Part shown: piece by piece, positions 1-9,143 of the stretch
Layout: every line of letters starts with the position of its first letter
Position numbering within the stretch: position 1 is the stretch's first letter
Origin: JADJXV01 sp046328995
Lineage (GTDB): Bacteria > Bacteroidota > Ignavibacteria > Kapaibacteriales > UBA961
DNA: 64,000 nt
Direction: 5' to 3'
Assembly (NCBI GenBank): GCA_046328995.1
Contig: JAXLVN010000001.1
Span: forward strand, 434,001 to 498,000
Notes under the pieces: generated by a model
Seen by the model: only the letters and a program-made list of their open reading frames with translations
Database searches by the model: none
Told to the model about the DNA's origin: nothing
Program-made: the position numbers and the translations under genes

Positions 1-289
1 TCACACACTCATACTGTACATCTTTTACATTGCCCGTGCAGAGTATTTGATTGGTAGAATCGATGGAAAGAACGGTATATCCGGCTGAATCGGCAAGTAA
101 ACGGCAATTAAGCACCGTTTTTTCCGGAACCAAGGTGAACGATTGACGGAAAATTGCAGCCAGCAGCTCCGCATTGACCTCCGGAAGGCGTTCGTCCTTC
201 TTACTCGGCAGCAGCATCACCAGTGCAGCAATATAGAGCACGAAATATATTTCTATCATCCGTCTGCGTTTGGTAGGAGTGCGTTTCAT
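1..289 (-). CDS. N-terminal part of a single-pass membrane protein (GldM/PorM-like?)
   Basis: Only the first 96 codons lie in the window; the gene continues past base 1. The product starts with a very basic stretch (K-R-T-P-T-K-R-R-R), then one hydrophobic segment at about residues 12-27, then a soluble region that would lie outside the cytoplasm. The ATG at 289-287 overlaps the TGA of the upstream gene in the ATGA arrangement, so the two are almost certainly translated together. A two-helix protein followed by a single-anchor periplasmic protein is the arrangement of GldL and GldM, the motor of type IX secretion, and a type IX substrate is encoded nearby. The link to GldM is inference from layout only; too little sequence is visible for a family call. 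Confidence 0.6.
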   Translation of the reverse strand, partial: MKRTPTKRRRMIEIYFVLYIAALVMLLPSKKDERLPEVNAELLAAIFRQSFTLVPEKTVLNCRLLADSAGYTVLSIDSTNQILCTGNVKDVQYECV

Positions 290-1074
290 TGAGCACGATT
301 GGTGACATTTTGGGTAAGTACTTTCTCTACTTCACGTCGAACGGCAAGTTCGATCTCTTCTCGTTTTAATGCATCAGCCGATTGGGTCAGTGCGCGGACA
401 GCCACCGCAAATTCCTGAAGCGCGGTCGTCGTTTCCCGCATCGAATGCATAAGTTCGGGATTCGGCGCCACCGCCATCGTCGCCACCTGCACCGCCTCCC
501 GAGACGTCGTTATGAGTGCTTCCTGTCGTGAGGAGAAATTCTCCAGTGAATCGCCGATATTTTCAAGCCGAACCGAAATTGCCGCATAGTCGCGGGCGAT
601 TTCTCCTACCTCGCGTACGAGTTCTTCGACGGTGGAATTCTCGGATGAACGCTCCGCTTCTTCTTCGGTGGGAGAGAAGAACATCACAACGAACATAAAC
701 ATGAGCATCAATGCTTCAAAAATCACACTGCCGATGACAATCGAATCCGGGAGGTCATCATAAATCCTTCGAAAGCCCACCGATACAAGCAGGATAGCAG
801 CGCCGAAATAGACGAAGGAATTAATCGTAGAAAAATAAAACCGATTGACGATTTCTTCCATCCACAGACCCGTCCCGGAGAATATCCCGAGGGGATGTAG
901 CACCGTTACCTCTGCATCGGCAAAACGGTAGAGTTCGCGCTCCTTGGTACATATCCTCCAGCACAATGCCAGTGTCGATATCGTATTCATCCTCTTGGTA
1001 TAGCGAAATTCCCGGAACACGTCATGAAGAACTGATCTTCCTTCAAGCGATGAAAGCGATTCTATTTGAAGCAT
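286..1074 (-). CDS. Two-helix membrane protein with cytoplasmic coiled coil (GldL-like layout)
   Basis: The 262-residue product has two hydrophobic segments (about 83-101 and 111-132) and then a long charged helical tail rich in E, R and Q, ending near residue 260. This is the layout of GldL, the cytoplasmic-membrane motor subunit of type IX secretion, and the next gene overlaps by four bases and encodes a single-anchor protein. The first 75 residues are unusual for GldL and the start is uncertain: the frame stays open for about 20 codons upstream of 1074 without an ATG, and the region upstream looks frame-broken. It could also be an ExbB/MotA-like or unrelated membrane protein. Seen: topology and operon overlap. 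Inferred: motor role. Confidence 0.55.
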   Translation of the reverse strand: MLQIESLSSLEGRSVLHDVFREFRYTKRMNTISTLALCWRICTKERELYRFADAEVTVLHPLGIFSGTGLWMEEIVNRFYFSTINSFVYFGAAILLVSVGFRRIYDDLPDSIVIGSVIFEALMLMFMFVVMFFSPTEEEAERSSENSTVEELVREVGEIARDYAAISVRLENIGDSLENFSSRQEALITTSREAVQVATMAVAPNPELMHSMRETTTALQEFAVAVRALTQSADALKREEIELAVRREVEKVLTQNVTNRAQ

Positions 1075-1183
1075 ACTATCTCGACGTAAATAATAATGAG
1101 ATTGCTGTGTTACCTGCCGGTAATCATTTGCAGCTTTTTTCGGCTGTTTTGTCCGTTATCACGACGCGTCTGGAATCGTAATT

Positions 1184-1537
1184 CTATAGACTGCTGCAAG
1201 CCGGGGTTATCCCTTCTCCCTTGAGTGTCTGCTCCTGAACCGGGAACGTTGAAGGATACACACTTCTGTCTTTGAAATAATGCTGCATGGCTTGCTGCAG
1301 TTCTCCAAGAAAAGCCTCTCCACGTTGGCTCGTGCACGACACATTCACTACTGCTTTCCTGTCTTGCTCGCCTGCTCCTCTATCGTCGGTCACTGCATAG
1401 CGTACATCCACTCTATGATGCTTTTCCGGAACTATCTGATTCATATAATCAATACAGCGGTCTTTTTCCTGCTCTGCACCGAATGTCTTCTTCAATCCAA
1501 AATCCGTCAACAGATGGATACTGCGATCTTGTACCAT
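1184..1537 (-). pseudogene. Possible frame-broken remnant between BamD-like and GldL-like genes
   Basis: The stretch between the stop of the BamD-like gene (1598) and the downstream membrane gene is 520 bases long, far more than other gaps here. One reading frame gives 117 residues with protein-like composition, including a segment reading G-E-L-Q-Q-A-M-Q-H-Y-F. A second frame opens at an ATG just after the BamD-like stop and runs for 30 codons, and a third is open for about 20 codons directly upstream of base 1074. Neighbouring plausible peptides in three frames suggest one gene interrupted by frameshifts, either real or from sequencing error. I cannot assign a family; chain-length-determinant-like proteins were considered but the match is weak. 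Confidence 0.3.
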
Positions 1538-1597
1538 GGTGGTCGGTGGAATAGTGAAACGTCTATCCGGTCTCTGCCACCGAGCGCTGTTCGCATA

Positions 1598-2398
1598 CTA
1601 TTTCGACGGTAATCCTGACTCGAGTGAACTTATCTCGCCAAGTAATTTTCCCTTCGGGAATTTTTGACGGTATTGCTCGATAGTCGCACGTGCATCATCA
1701 TAACGGCGCAATTCTTTTAATACTTCAATTTTCCCGAGGTATGCGGGCTCGTAATACTCTGTATCCGTGAATTCTTCGATGACGGTATCATAATAAACAA
1801 TCGCAGCTTTCCAACTAAAGAGCTTGCGGTAGATAAGAGCCGTGTTGTATTCCCGCTCTCCAAGCTTATTGCGCAGCAGGATGATGTTTTTGGATGATTC
1901 TATTGATAATGAATCATTGGGATAGACAGTTTGAAATTCCGAAAAGGCCTGTATCGCCTTTCTCGTGTATTCCTGGTCTCTGTCCGGCGGCGGTGACAAC
2001 TCATTATAACACAATGCAGAGTTGTATAATGCTCTCTTGGCATAGTCACTCGACGGGTAATTCCTCAAGACCATACTATAATTAAATGCCGCAATCACAA
2101 AATCTTTCTTTTTGAAGTTCATCTCCGCAAGGTAGAATTGCGCATCATCGGCATACTGCGTCGTGCCGTATTGGAGACGGATAATGTCAAACATCTTCTG
2201 CGCTTCGAAATAATCGTTGTCGTTCAAAGCGGCAATCCCCGCTTTAAAGATTGATTCGGGGTCGCGGTAATTGATAGATTCTCCACTGCCACAGCTGCAG
2301 AGAAGGATAATCGTCAGCATGCCGAGCATGGTGACAACTGCATGGCCGGTAGGCCGATTGTTCGATAGGTTTTGTTTCATAATAAGCAAATTTACCAC
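1598..2398 (-). CDS. bamD: BamD-like outer membrane assembly lipoprotein (TPR)
   Basis: The product has a lipoprotein signal: a hydrophobic run followed by L-L-C-S-C-G-S-G with the lipidated cysteine near residue 36. Behind it are about five tetratricopeptide-type helix pairs, including stretches such as F-E-A-Q-K-M-F and Y-P-S-S-D-Y-A-K-R-A. Length (266 aa, or 260 from an internal ATG at 2380) and architecture match BamD, the periplasmic lipoprotein that helps the BAM complex insert beta-barrel proteins into the outer membrane. It is divergent from the exonuclease gene at 2555, with about 155 bases between them that should hold both promoters. A YbgF/CpoB-type TPR lipoprotein is the main alternative. 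Confidence 0.75.
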   Translation of the reverse strand: MVNLLIMKQNLSNNRPTGHAVVTMLGMLTIILLCSCGSGESINYRDPESIFKAGIAALNDNDYFEAQKMFDIIRLQYGTTQYADDAQFYLAEMNFKKKDFVIAAFNYSMVLRNYPSSDYAKRALYNSALCYNELSPPPDRDQEYTRKAIQAFSEFQTVYPNDSLSIESSKNIILLRNKLGEREYNTALIYRKLFSWKAAIVYYDTVIEEFTDTEYYEPAYLGKIEVLKELRRYDDARATIEQYRQKFPKGKLLGEISSLESGLPSK

Positions 2399-2554
2399 TT
2401 TATACGGTTTTGGGAAACGTTTAGATTGTTCCGCCTACGGTTTTTGGCCCCATTTCATTCAATTTCACCCTTTTTACGTGGGAATATCGCGGAATTTTGG
2501 TAGATTGCGGCGAACAGTACATTCTCTTCTTTTCCACTATCTATCGGAGCTTTT

Positions 2555-3292
2555 ATGCACGAATCCTATTGCGTCTTTGATATAGAGACCGCGCCGCTCG
2601 ATTGGACGTCCTTTGACGAAGCCCAGCATGAGTATCTCCTCCGGGGTGCCACCACCACCGAAGAACAAGACAAGAAAAAAGCCGAAATGGCCCTATCTCC
2701 TCTCACGGCACAGATTGTGTGTCTCGGTATTATACTCTATGAACGGAATGCCGAGGGAGTATTTGAGGAAAAAAAACGAACCGCGTATCTCCAGGATTCT
2801 TCGCTTGATGATGATGCCTATACGTCCGAAGACCTCCCGAATGGAGCACGGCTGGTCCGGTCGAACGAGAAAACACTTCTTTCCAACTTCTGGAAACTCC
2901 TCCGGCAAAATCCTTCACTTCATTTGATTAGTTTTAACGGTCGTAATTTCGATGCACCGTTTATGATGATGCGTTCTGCGCTTCACCGTGTCAAGCCCTC
3001 GCGTAATCTCATGGAAGGTACACGGTTCAACTACCCGAAACACACCGACCTCATCGATGAGCTCTGTTTTTTTAATGCTTCTCAGTCCGGAGCGACACGC
3101 CGCTATAATTTCGACTTTTTTACCAAGGCATTCGGTATCGAATCTCCGAAATCCGCCGGCGTCGATGGCTCAAAAGTCGCTGAGTTATTCGCCCGCGGCG
3201 AGGGCCGGACGATCGCCGAATACTGCCTGCGGGATGTGCAGGCGACGTGGGAACTCTTCCTGATATGGCGTGAATATTTAGCGATGAAGTAG
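2555..3292 (+). CDS. DEDD-family 3'-5' exonuclease (PolB-exonuclease-like)
   Basis: This 245-residue protein carries the three exonuclease motifs of the DnaQ/RNase H-like DEDD superfamily: F-D-I-E-T at residues 8-12 (Exo I, D9 and E11), I-S-F-N-G-R-N-F-D-A-P-F near residues 126-136 (Exo II), and Y-C-L-R-D near residue 228 (Exo III, the Tyr variant). The spacing and the late Exo III resemble the stand-alone exonucleases related to the proofreading domain of family B polymerases. Such enzymes remove nucleotides from DNA or RNA 3' ends; the substrate here is unknown. It is a single gene, divergent from the BamD-like gene and convergent with the next gene only three bases away. Confidence 0.8.
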   Translation: MHESYCVFDIETAPLDWTSFDEAQHEYLLRGATTTEEQDKKKAEMALSPLTAQIVCLGIILYERNAEGVFEEKKRTAYLQDSSLDDDAYTSEDLPNGARLVRSNEKTLLSNFWKLLRQNPSLHLISFNGRNFDAPFMMMRSALHRVKPSRNLMEGTRFNYPKHTDLIDELCFFNASQSGATRRYNFDFFTKAFGIESPKSAGVDGSKVAELFARGEGRTIAEYCLRDVQATWELFLIWREYLAMK

Positions 3293-3295
3293 GAC

Positions 3296-3883
3296 TTATT
3301 GGGAACGTATCGAAAAGAGAAGCAACACCGAAATCGCCGCTACCGCGATGAGTACCACCGGTTCGGCGATTTCGCTTAAAAACCCTTTCTCCGGCTCCGG
3401 CACGATACTTTTCGTATAGCTGTAGCCGGGATTCTCCAGCAGTGGTATATCCGCCCGCGATACGGTATCGCGACTGATCCGCTGGAATTCCGGCAAGGAC
3501 TGCATCACTGCTCCGGGGCGATGAAGTACCCCCCGCATTTGCACCTGCACTTCCCGAATCACCGAGTCCGGTGCGTCGCTGTAGCGAAAATACCGAACCG
3601 CACAATCGGCGATTTCTATCTCGAGTTCTCGCCGTTTGCTGTCATTCGTTAGAAAATAAATATGCGGCAACGCCACAAAAGCATTCCTGAGCAGTGCTAC
3701 TGCGGGATGTTCCGAAAAATGAATCCCGCAGGTGTCAATACCCTGTCCCTTCAAAAATGCTCCCGATATCTGAGCGCATTCCCGTACCATCGTTTCGAGC
3801 ACTGCATAATTGTTCCGCGGAATGCCGGCACTGGCAGACTGCACGCAGCAGAAAACACAAATGACAATTATGAAACGGAACAT
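3296..3883 (-). CDS. Exported protein with C-terminal membrane helix, unknown function
   Basis: I place the start at 3883 because the product then opens with a good signal peptide (M-F-R-F-I-I-V-I-C-V-F, cleavage after about A-S-A). The longer reading frame upstream to 4108 would bury this signal behind 75 low-quality residues. The mature part is about 150 residues with scattered cysteines, then a hydrophobic segment (about 172-190) ending in R-S-Q at the C-terminus. It should therefore sit in the periplasm, anchored by a C-terminal helix. No family is recognised. It is convergent with the exonuclease gene, three bases between stop codons and no visible terminator. Confidence 0.6.
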   Translation of the reverse strand: MFRFIIVICVFCCVQSASAGIPRNNYAVLETMVRECAQISGAFLKGQGIDTCGIHFSEHPAVALLRNAFVALPHIYFLTNDSKRRELEIEIADCAVRYFRYSDAPDSVIREVQVQMRGVLHRPGAVMQSLPEFQRISRDTVSRADIPLLENPGYSYTKSIVPEPEKGFLSEIAEPVVLIAVAAISVLLLFSIRSQ

Positions 3884-4210
3884 AGATACAACGGAAAGTT
3901 TCGTGGATAGTTGACGCTGCAAAAATAGGTGTTCTTGCCGTAATACCGGTTCTTCCCCCATAATTCCCCGCTTCACCTTCTGCTGCCCACCCTGTACTAC
4001 CCGCCTGCATCCGCAACGTACGCAGCCGGTCATAGCTGATGCGCCGCTTTCTCGGCTTGCTGACGAGTGCAGCCGTTTCATCGTAATCGGGCCGGTATAA
4101 TTTTGCACCCTGAGCCCTCCAAACTCAAGCGGTATGCTATTTCTTTGCCCGAGAGTTAGTAATTTCGTGGAGAATTAGCGTTATAACCATGATACGAGAA
4201 AACTATACAC

Positions 4211-4975
4211 ATGAAAATCCATGAATTTGAACGGGGTTTGCAGGACAGGGTCGCCATTGTCACCGGTGCGGCCGTCGGAAACGGTCGTGCGTTTTGTGAG
4301 CGTCTCGCAGAAGAAGGCGCAAAAATTATTATTGCCGATATAGCGGATGCTTCGGAAACGGTCGAACTCGTTCGTAAGGCAGGCGGCGAAGCATTTGCCG
4401 TGACGGTTGACTGTACGAATCCCGCCGACGTGCGTATGCTCGTCGCGACTGCTCTTGAAAAGTTCGGACGCATCGATATTCTCGTCCATAATGTGGGTAT
4501 GTACGATGAAGAGCCGTTTGAACTCATCTCATTCGAGCAATGGAAACGCATGCTCGATGTCAATCTTAATAGTCTTTTTCTGGTGGTACAGCAAGTCCTC
4601 CCGGTGATGAAAGAGGCCGGATTTGGACGTATCATTACCCTTTCGTCGAATACTGTCTGGCTCGGTACTCCGTATTTGGCACATTATGCTGCTGCCAAGA
4701 TGGGTGTCATTGGCTTCACACGTTCTCTTTCATCCGAGATTGGTCGCTATGGTATCACTATCAACGCCGTTACCGTAGGGCTTACGGCTACGCAGCGGCC
4801 GGCCGGCGCGAGTCAGTCGAGCACTATTCTCCAACATATCCTGCCGATGCAGGCCGTGCATCGTGCCGACGAACCCGAAGATATCGCCAACGTAGTTGCG
4901 TTTCTGGCGCTGCCTGCTTCGGGAATTATTACCGGGCAAACGCTGAATGTCGATGGCGGTGCTGCACGACATTAA
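4211..4975 (+). CDS. Short-chain dehydrogenase/reductase (SDR), FabG-like
   Basis: A classical SDR of 254 residues. The Rossmann cofactor motif T-G-A-A-V-G-N-G is at residues 18-25, the N-N-A-G motif appears as H-N-V-G at 93-96, the structural Asn is in V-N-L-N (118), and the catalytic set is Ser145/146, Tyr159 and Lys163 (Y-A-A-A-K). The C-terminus has the usual I-T-G-Q-T-L-N-V-D-G-G. The acidic residue at the end of beta-2 (I-A-D-I) favours NAD(H). These enzymes oxidise or reduce alcohol/ketone groups in the cytoplasm; the substrate cannot be read from the sequence. It stands alone, with about 60 bases before the protease gene. Confidence 0.9.
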   Translation: MKIHEFERGLQDRVAIVTGAAVGNGRAFCERLAEEGAKIIIADIADASETVELVRKAGGEAFAVTVDCTNPADVRMLVATALEKFGRIDILVHNVGMYDEEPFELISFEQWKRMLDVNLNSLFLVVQQVLPVMKEAGFGRIITLSSNTVWLGTPYLAHYAAAKMGVIGFTRSLSSEIGRYGITINAVTVGLTATQRPAGASQSSTILQHILPMQAVHRADEPEDIANVVAFLALPASGIITGQTLNVDGGAARH

Positions 4976-5035
4976 TTTCAATCGAAACAATTATCCTCAT
5001 CAACACATGATTGTTGGTATTTTTTATCCATTCCC

Positions 5036-7864
5036 ATGAAAACATTTATCCTGTTTTTTCTGCTTATAGCCGCCTCCGCCGTCGCTCGCCAGCCACAATC
5101 GATGACCACACCGTCGATGTTGCCGAATACAATTCAGGTTCGTATGTCATCCTTTTCAACGCTTGAGGACGTCCGCCGAACGCTTGCGCCATTTGGAGCA
5201 GTGCCAATCCGTCAGATGCTGCAGCCGATGCAGAGTGTGACATTCGGCAATCGTTCAAGCCAGCGACTGGCGTCGTCTCCTGCACAATTGCAGGAGATTA
5301 TTGCTGCTGAATCACCTGTCCTACGCACCTTTGTCGTACAGTTTACGGCGGTGCAGTCACCGAAGAAGTATTGCGCGTTTTTAATGAATTCGTGTTCGGC
5401 TGTAGAACTCGCCGAGCCCTCCTATATTGAGCAACCTGCGCACAAGCCGAATGATGCGCTCGCGAGTCAGCAGGATTTGTTGACCGTCATTCATGCGTTT
5501 GATGCATGGGATATCTCCAAGGGCGATTCTTCGATTATCATCGGAATATGTGATAATGGTGTGTTTCAGGATCACGAAGACCTGACTTTATCCATTGCGA
5601 TTAATTATGGTGAAATCCCTAATAATGGTATTGATGATGACCATAACGGCTACATTGATGATTACCGTGGGGTGAATATTACGGCAGTGGAGGATGCGAC
5701 CAAGCCCGGTAATACGTTTTGTGATGACTCTCACGGCACAAGTGTAGCAGGGATTGCCGGTGCCAAAGCCAATAACGGACTCGGCATTGCCGGTGTCGGA
5801 TATTTATGCAGGATTTTCCCGATTAAAGCAGGATATGTCAATAGCGGAAGTGTGTATGCCGGCTACGAAGGCCTCATTTATGCTGCCGTGCGCGGCTTCA
5901 AAGTCGTCAATTGCAGTTGGGGTTCACCGAATTCCTACTCCAAAATCAACGAATCCATCGTTCGCTATGTACAAAGCAGAGATGTAGCTCTTGTCATTGC
6001 TGCCGGTAATGGTACCGGCGCTGTTCCATGGTATCCGGCCGCCTATCCGGGTGTACTCGGCGTGGGCGAAACAGATATTACCGACGAAGCCACGTTTGGC
6101 TCGGCTGTCGGCAGCCATTCACAGATCATGGCTCCGGGCAATGCATCAATTGCACCGACAAATCAATCCACCGGCTATACCCAAAGCTTCGGCGGCTCAT
6201 CTGCCTCAGCACCAATTGTCTCCGGCGTCGTCGCAATTGTCCGTCATCATTTCCCGCAACTGACTGCCCGGCAGGCACTCGAGCATGTGCGTCTGACGGC
6301 CGACAATATCGAAAGCAGAAATTCGGGTGTCAAAGGAATTATCGCCGGTCGTGTCAATATGCTCAATGCTATCAGCAGTCAACCCATGTCCCGGCCTTCC
6401 CTTCGCCCCCTTTCATGGGAAATGAGCGTCGGCGGGCGCCCCACGAGTCAGTTTTTTGCCGGTGATACCGTCACTCTTTCCATTCGAGCAGAGAATGTCC
6501 TTGGTTCATCGGGGCCTGTGACATGTTCTCTGTCTGTCAAAGACCAATTCTTCCCCTTTCGTTTTATCGATTCCGTCGTTGTATTGCCTGCTATCGACGC
6601 CGGTGCAACGACTACAATTGCTCCTTTCCGGTTTATAATTCCTGCAGAGAATTCCGAACGTACCTTTTTACGCATTTCACTCAAGGGTACCAATTATGAG
6701 GATTATTTCCTGCTTCCTTTCTATCCGACCTCGGACATCGCCACCTTCTCGAATGCAATGATGAGCGTCTCGCTTGGCGATCAGGGACAGTTCGGTTTCG
6801 CCGGAGACGGCCTCACCTGGCGCGGTACCGGTCTTTCGTACGGAGAATTCGGTAATTTACTCTTTACAAATTCCAGCGGCACACCTGATCATAGTTTTTT
6901 GGTCATCGACGGCAGCAATCATATCCTCTCCGGCAGTGTCAATGAAAGTGATTTTATGACGGTGAAACAGTTCACCGCGCCCGAACCTTCCGTGTGCATC
7001 ATGTCCGATTCGTTAGTCGATGAATCGTCACGCATCGGTGTGCGTATTAAGCGCAGTATCGCTATGGTGCCGAATGTTGCCGCATTTAAAATGAAAGTGG
7101 ATATTACCAATGTCACATCGTCTCCGATTACCGACCTTGCAGTAGGACAGTATTTGGATTTTGATATCGGTGCGTATGGGAATTTCAATTATGCCCGTCC
7201 GTTTCCTGAAGCGGTGCCTTCCGGTCTAACCGGTGCTGCCGAGATCCTTGGCAGAGACGGCACGACCGATCTCGGCGGCGGACGCACCTCGTCCTACCCT
7301 ATGGTTGGCTGTCTTACCCTTTCGGTCAGTCCGGGCGGCGTTCCGCAAATGGCAGGTATCATTGTCGGTGACTTTATGCCGAATGGACTCATTGCCGAGA
7401 AGAAAATCAGTCTTTTGTCGAACGGTACAAGTTTACAACCGACGATTAAAGGCGATATTGGTCTTGCTGCCGGTATGAAATTCCCGGGTGCGTTCGCCCC
7501 CGGCACGACAAAAACATGTGAAGTGTGCTATGCTGCAGCAATGACGAAAGACGATCTGACCCAAGCGCTGCTTCAATGTGCGGGTGTCAATTCGGTCGAA
7601 GAATCTGCCGGCACTTGGAGTGCGTCCTGGTCAGCGGCGCCCAATCCTGCGCAGGATATGCTCACGCTCAGCGCGCGGACCGAGATGGAGTTTCCCGCTC
7701 TCGGCATCATCTATTCACCCCTTGGTGAGGAGATGATGCGCATCGACCTGCAGGATGCGAAAACCCAGATACGCACCTCGGAGCTTGCCTCCGGAGTCTA
7801 TTACCTCCGCATCGAGTCGCGGACGTCGCAGGACATTCTTCCTTTTGTTGTCTTCCATTACTAA
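5036..7864 (+). CDS. Secreted subtilisin-like (S8) serine protease with type IX sorting domain
   Basis: The product has a signal peptide (residues 1-18, ending A-V-A-R), a propeptide-like region to about 150, and a subtilase domain with the triad Asp173 (I-C-D-N-G-V), His233 (D-S-H-G-T) and Ser389 (G-S-S-A-S-A-P), with the oxyanion Asn325 in A-A-G-N-G. Beta-rich domains of unknown role follow to about 850. The last 80 residues form a type A C-terminal sorting domain: P-N-P near its start and S-G-V-Y-Y-L-R-I near its end. Such domains direct proteins through the outer membrane by type IX secretion and are typical of Bacteroidota and relatives. The expected role is an extracellular or surface protease. 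Confidence 0.92.
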   Translation: MKTFILFFLLIAASAVARQPQSMTTPSMLPNTIQVRMSSFSTLEDVRRTLAPFGAVPIRQMLQPMQSVTFGNRSSQRLASSPAQLQEIIAAESPVLRTFVVQFTAVQSPKKYCAFLMNSCSAVELAEPSYIEQPAHKPNDALASQQDLLTVIHAFDAWDISKGDSSIIIGICDNGVFQDHEDLTLSIAINYGEIPNNGIDDDHNGYIDDYRGVNITAVEDATKPGNTFCDDSHGTSVAGIAGAKANNGLGIAGVGYLCRIFPIKAGYVNSGSVYAGYEGLIYAAVRGFKVVNCSWGSPNSYSKINESIVRYVQSRDVALVIAAGNGTGAVPWYPAAYPGVLGVGETDITDEATFGSAVGSHSQIMAPGNASIAPTNQSTGYTQSFGGSSASAPIVSGVVAIVRHHFPQLTARQALEHVRLTADNIESRNSGVKGIIAGRVNMLNAISSQPMSRPSLRPLSWEMSVGGRPTSQFFAGDTVTLSIRAENVLGSSGPVTCSLSVKDQFFPFRFIDSVVVLPAIDAGATTTIAPFRFIIPAENSERTFLRISLKGTNYEDYFLLPFYPTSDIATFSNAMMSVSLGDQGQFGFAGDGLTWRGTGLSYGEFGNLLFTNSSGTPDHSFLVIDGSNHILSGSVNESDFMTVKQFTAPEPSVCIMSDSLVDESSRIGVRIKRSIAMVPNVAAFKMKVDITNVTSSPITDLAVGQYLDFDIGAYGNFNYARPFPEAVPSGLTGAAEILGRDGTTDLGGGRTSSYPMVGCLTLSVSPGGVPQMAGIIVGDFMPNGLIAEKKISLLSNGTSLQPTIKGDIGLAAGMKFPGAFAPGTTKTCEVCYAAAMTKDDLTQALLQCAGVNSVEESAGTWSASWSAAPNPAQDMLTLSARTEMEFPALGIIYSPLGEEMMRIDLQDAKTQIRTSELASGVYYLRIESRTSQDILPFVVFHY

Positions 7865-7890
7865 TTGATTTATTTACTTTTATACAGCTT

Positions 7891-8304
7891 ATGCGCGATT
7901 ATTTTCATGTTCCGCTTTGGGAAAAACTCGGTGTCAAGGTCGGGTCAACTCTTCTGCTTGTCAATGCACCCGAGAATTTTGAAGGTGAGCTCACCGGTAT
8001 GCCGGAAGATTCTGTCATGGTCTTTGATGAGAATGACCGCTATGATGTAGCGGTGATTTTTGTGAAGACGCTTGCCGAACTCTACGAACTCTTCCCACCG
8101 ATCGCTTCACGAATTCCTGAAAAAGGACGTGTATGGGTGGCATGGTACAAGCTTTCTGCCAATATCCCGACCGATGTGAAATTCGAAGCCGTGCAGCCGC
8201 TCGGACTCGAAGCCGGCCTCGTCGATAATAAGATCTGTGCCATCAATGCACAATGGACAGGATTGCAGTTTATGCATCGAAAAAAAGAAAAGAAACGCAG
8301 ATAA
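7891..8304 (+). CDS. DUF3052 family protein
   Basis: A small cytoplasmic protein of 137 residues. The opening P-L-W-E-K-L-G-V-K-V-G-S followed by L-L-V-N-A-P matches the N-terminal signature of DUF3052 proteins, as does the later W-V-A-W-Y-K segment. The family has no established function. I chose ATG 7891 because the family signature begins directly after it; an out-of-phase ATG-like start at 7865 belongs to another frame. The C-terminus is very basic (K-K-E-K-K-R-R). The gene lies 26 bases after the protease stop and 54 bases before tRNA-Thr. Confidence 0.75.
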   Translation: MRDYFHVPLWEKLGVKVGSTLLLVNAPENFEGELTGMPEDSVMVFDENDRYDVAVIFVKTLAELYELFPPIASRIPEKGRVWVAWYKLSANIPTDVKFEAVQPLGLEAGLVDNKICAINAQWTGLQFMHRKKEKKRR

Positions 8305-8358
8305 TTCGCCATTTTCTTGGTGAAATTTTGAAAATTGTGTAATTTTGCGACCGTGAAC

Positions 8359-8431
8359 GCCAATTTAGCTCAGCTGGTAGAGCAGCTCATTCGTAATGAG
8401 CAGGCCGCCGGTTCAAGTCCGGCAATTGGCT
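8359..8431 (+). tRNA. tRNA-Thr (anticodon CGT)
   Basis: The 73 bases fold as a complete cloverleaf: acceptor GCCAATT with AATTGGC, D stem GCTC/GAGC, anticodon stem GCTCA/TGAGC with loop TTCGTAA, five-base variable region, T stem GCCGG/CCGGC with loop TTCAAGT, discriminator T. The anticodon CGT (8392-8394) reads ACG, so this is tRNA-Thr. The CCA end is not encoded. A terminator follows directly. DNA after it becomes markedly more AT-rich, so the tRNA may mark the border of acquired DNA, but I found no second copy of its 3' end in the window. Confidence 0.95.
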
Positions 8432-8440
8432 CTTAGCATA

Positions 8441-8478
8441 AACCCTTTACAAGATAAATACTTGCAAAGGGTTTTTTA
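8441..8478 (+). terminator. Intrinsic terminator after tRNA-Thr
   Basis: A 13-base inverted repeat (8441-8453 with 8461-8473, one mismatch, loop about 7) is followed by a run of T. It sits 10 bases after the tRNA and is a clear intrinsic terminator. Confidence 0.85.
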
Positions 8479-8561
8479 TTTGCTATATTGCACCTAAAAA
8501 ACATAACTTCACCCAAACTTCACCCATTCAAAAATCATGCTCCCTTTTATTCTATACAAGT

Positions 8562-8738
8562 ATGCCCACAAAATCGACCTCCGAAGACACAGAACAGACC
8601 TACAAATCGACATACGAACGCTCCTACTACAACCAGAACAGAGCTCGCATATTGGAGCAACGGCGCACCAATCGAAAGCTCTATATGAGGAACTATAGGT
8701 TGATTTGTAAGATTAAGAGGGATCTTGGGAGGAAGTGA
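8562..8738 (+). CDS. Small basic protein (58 aa), unknown
   Basis: A short open frame from ATG 8562 to TGA 8736-8738. The product is strongly basic and helical in character, with tyrosine and arginine repeats such as Y-E-R-S-Y-Y-N-Q-N-R and N-R-K-L-Y-M-R-N-Y-R. This style (Y-Y-x-x-N-x-x-x-I-L-E-Q-x-R) occurs in small nucleic-acid-binding and HNH-associated proteins of mobile elements, but no family can be assigned. Composition and codon pattern look more like coding than the overlapping frames. It is the first gene after tRNA-Thr and could belong to the acquired segment. Confidence 0.5.
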   Translation: MPTKSTSEDTEQTYKSTYERSYYNQNRARILEQRRTNRKLYMRNYRLICKIKRDLGRK

Positions 8739-9143
8739 ATAGGGATAATGCCGTTTCAATGATTGCGCCTACTGATATATTTCAATTAATTGAATGAATC
8801 GTCATTATAACCACGTTGATATTTATCTATATACCATCAATCCGGTTTGATAAGATAATAAGACCTTTGATTAATTTGGATATCTGAGAATAAGTACATA
8901 ATTTTACATACATTAATCAATATATTCAAGAAAAAATGTGCCCGAAATTATCGTTGTGAGTATTTTCGCCAAAGTCAAAGCTAAATACAAGGTTAATTTA
9001 AACTAAGCTTCCCATTAATAAACACAAGTTTCATCAAAAACAATTTTAGAAGTAGATTCAAAATTGCGTTTATTCGGTTTTTTCATTCATTTTCAGCCTC
9101 CTATCGACAAATCAATCGTAATACAATATATCATAGACCTAAT
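8739..9143. other. AT-rich spacer without recognisable gene
   Basis: About 400 bases, much richer in A and T than the DNA before tRNA-Thr. I see no convincing open frame, RNA gene or repeat. It probably holds the promoter of the gene at 9144. Confidence 0.5.

Noticed and set aside
8359..8431. tRNA-Thr as proven attachment site
   Set aside because: No copy of the tRNA 3' end was found downstream in the window and no integrase gene is present, so only a composition break supports it.
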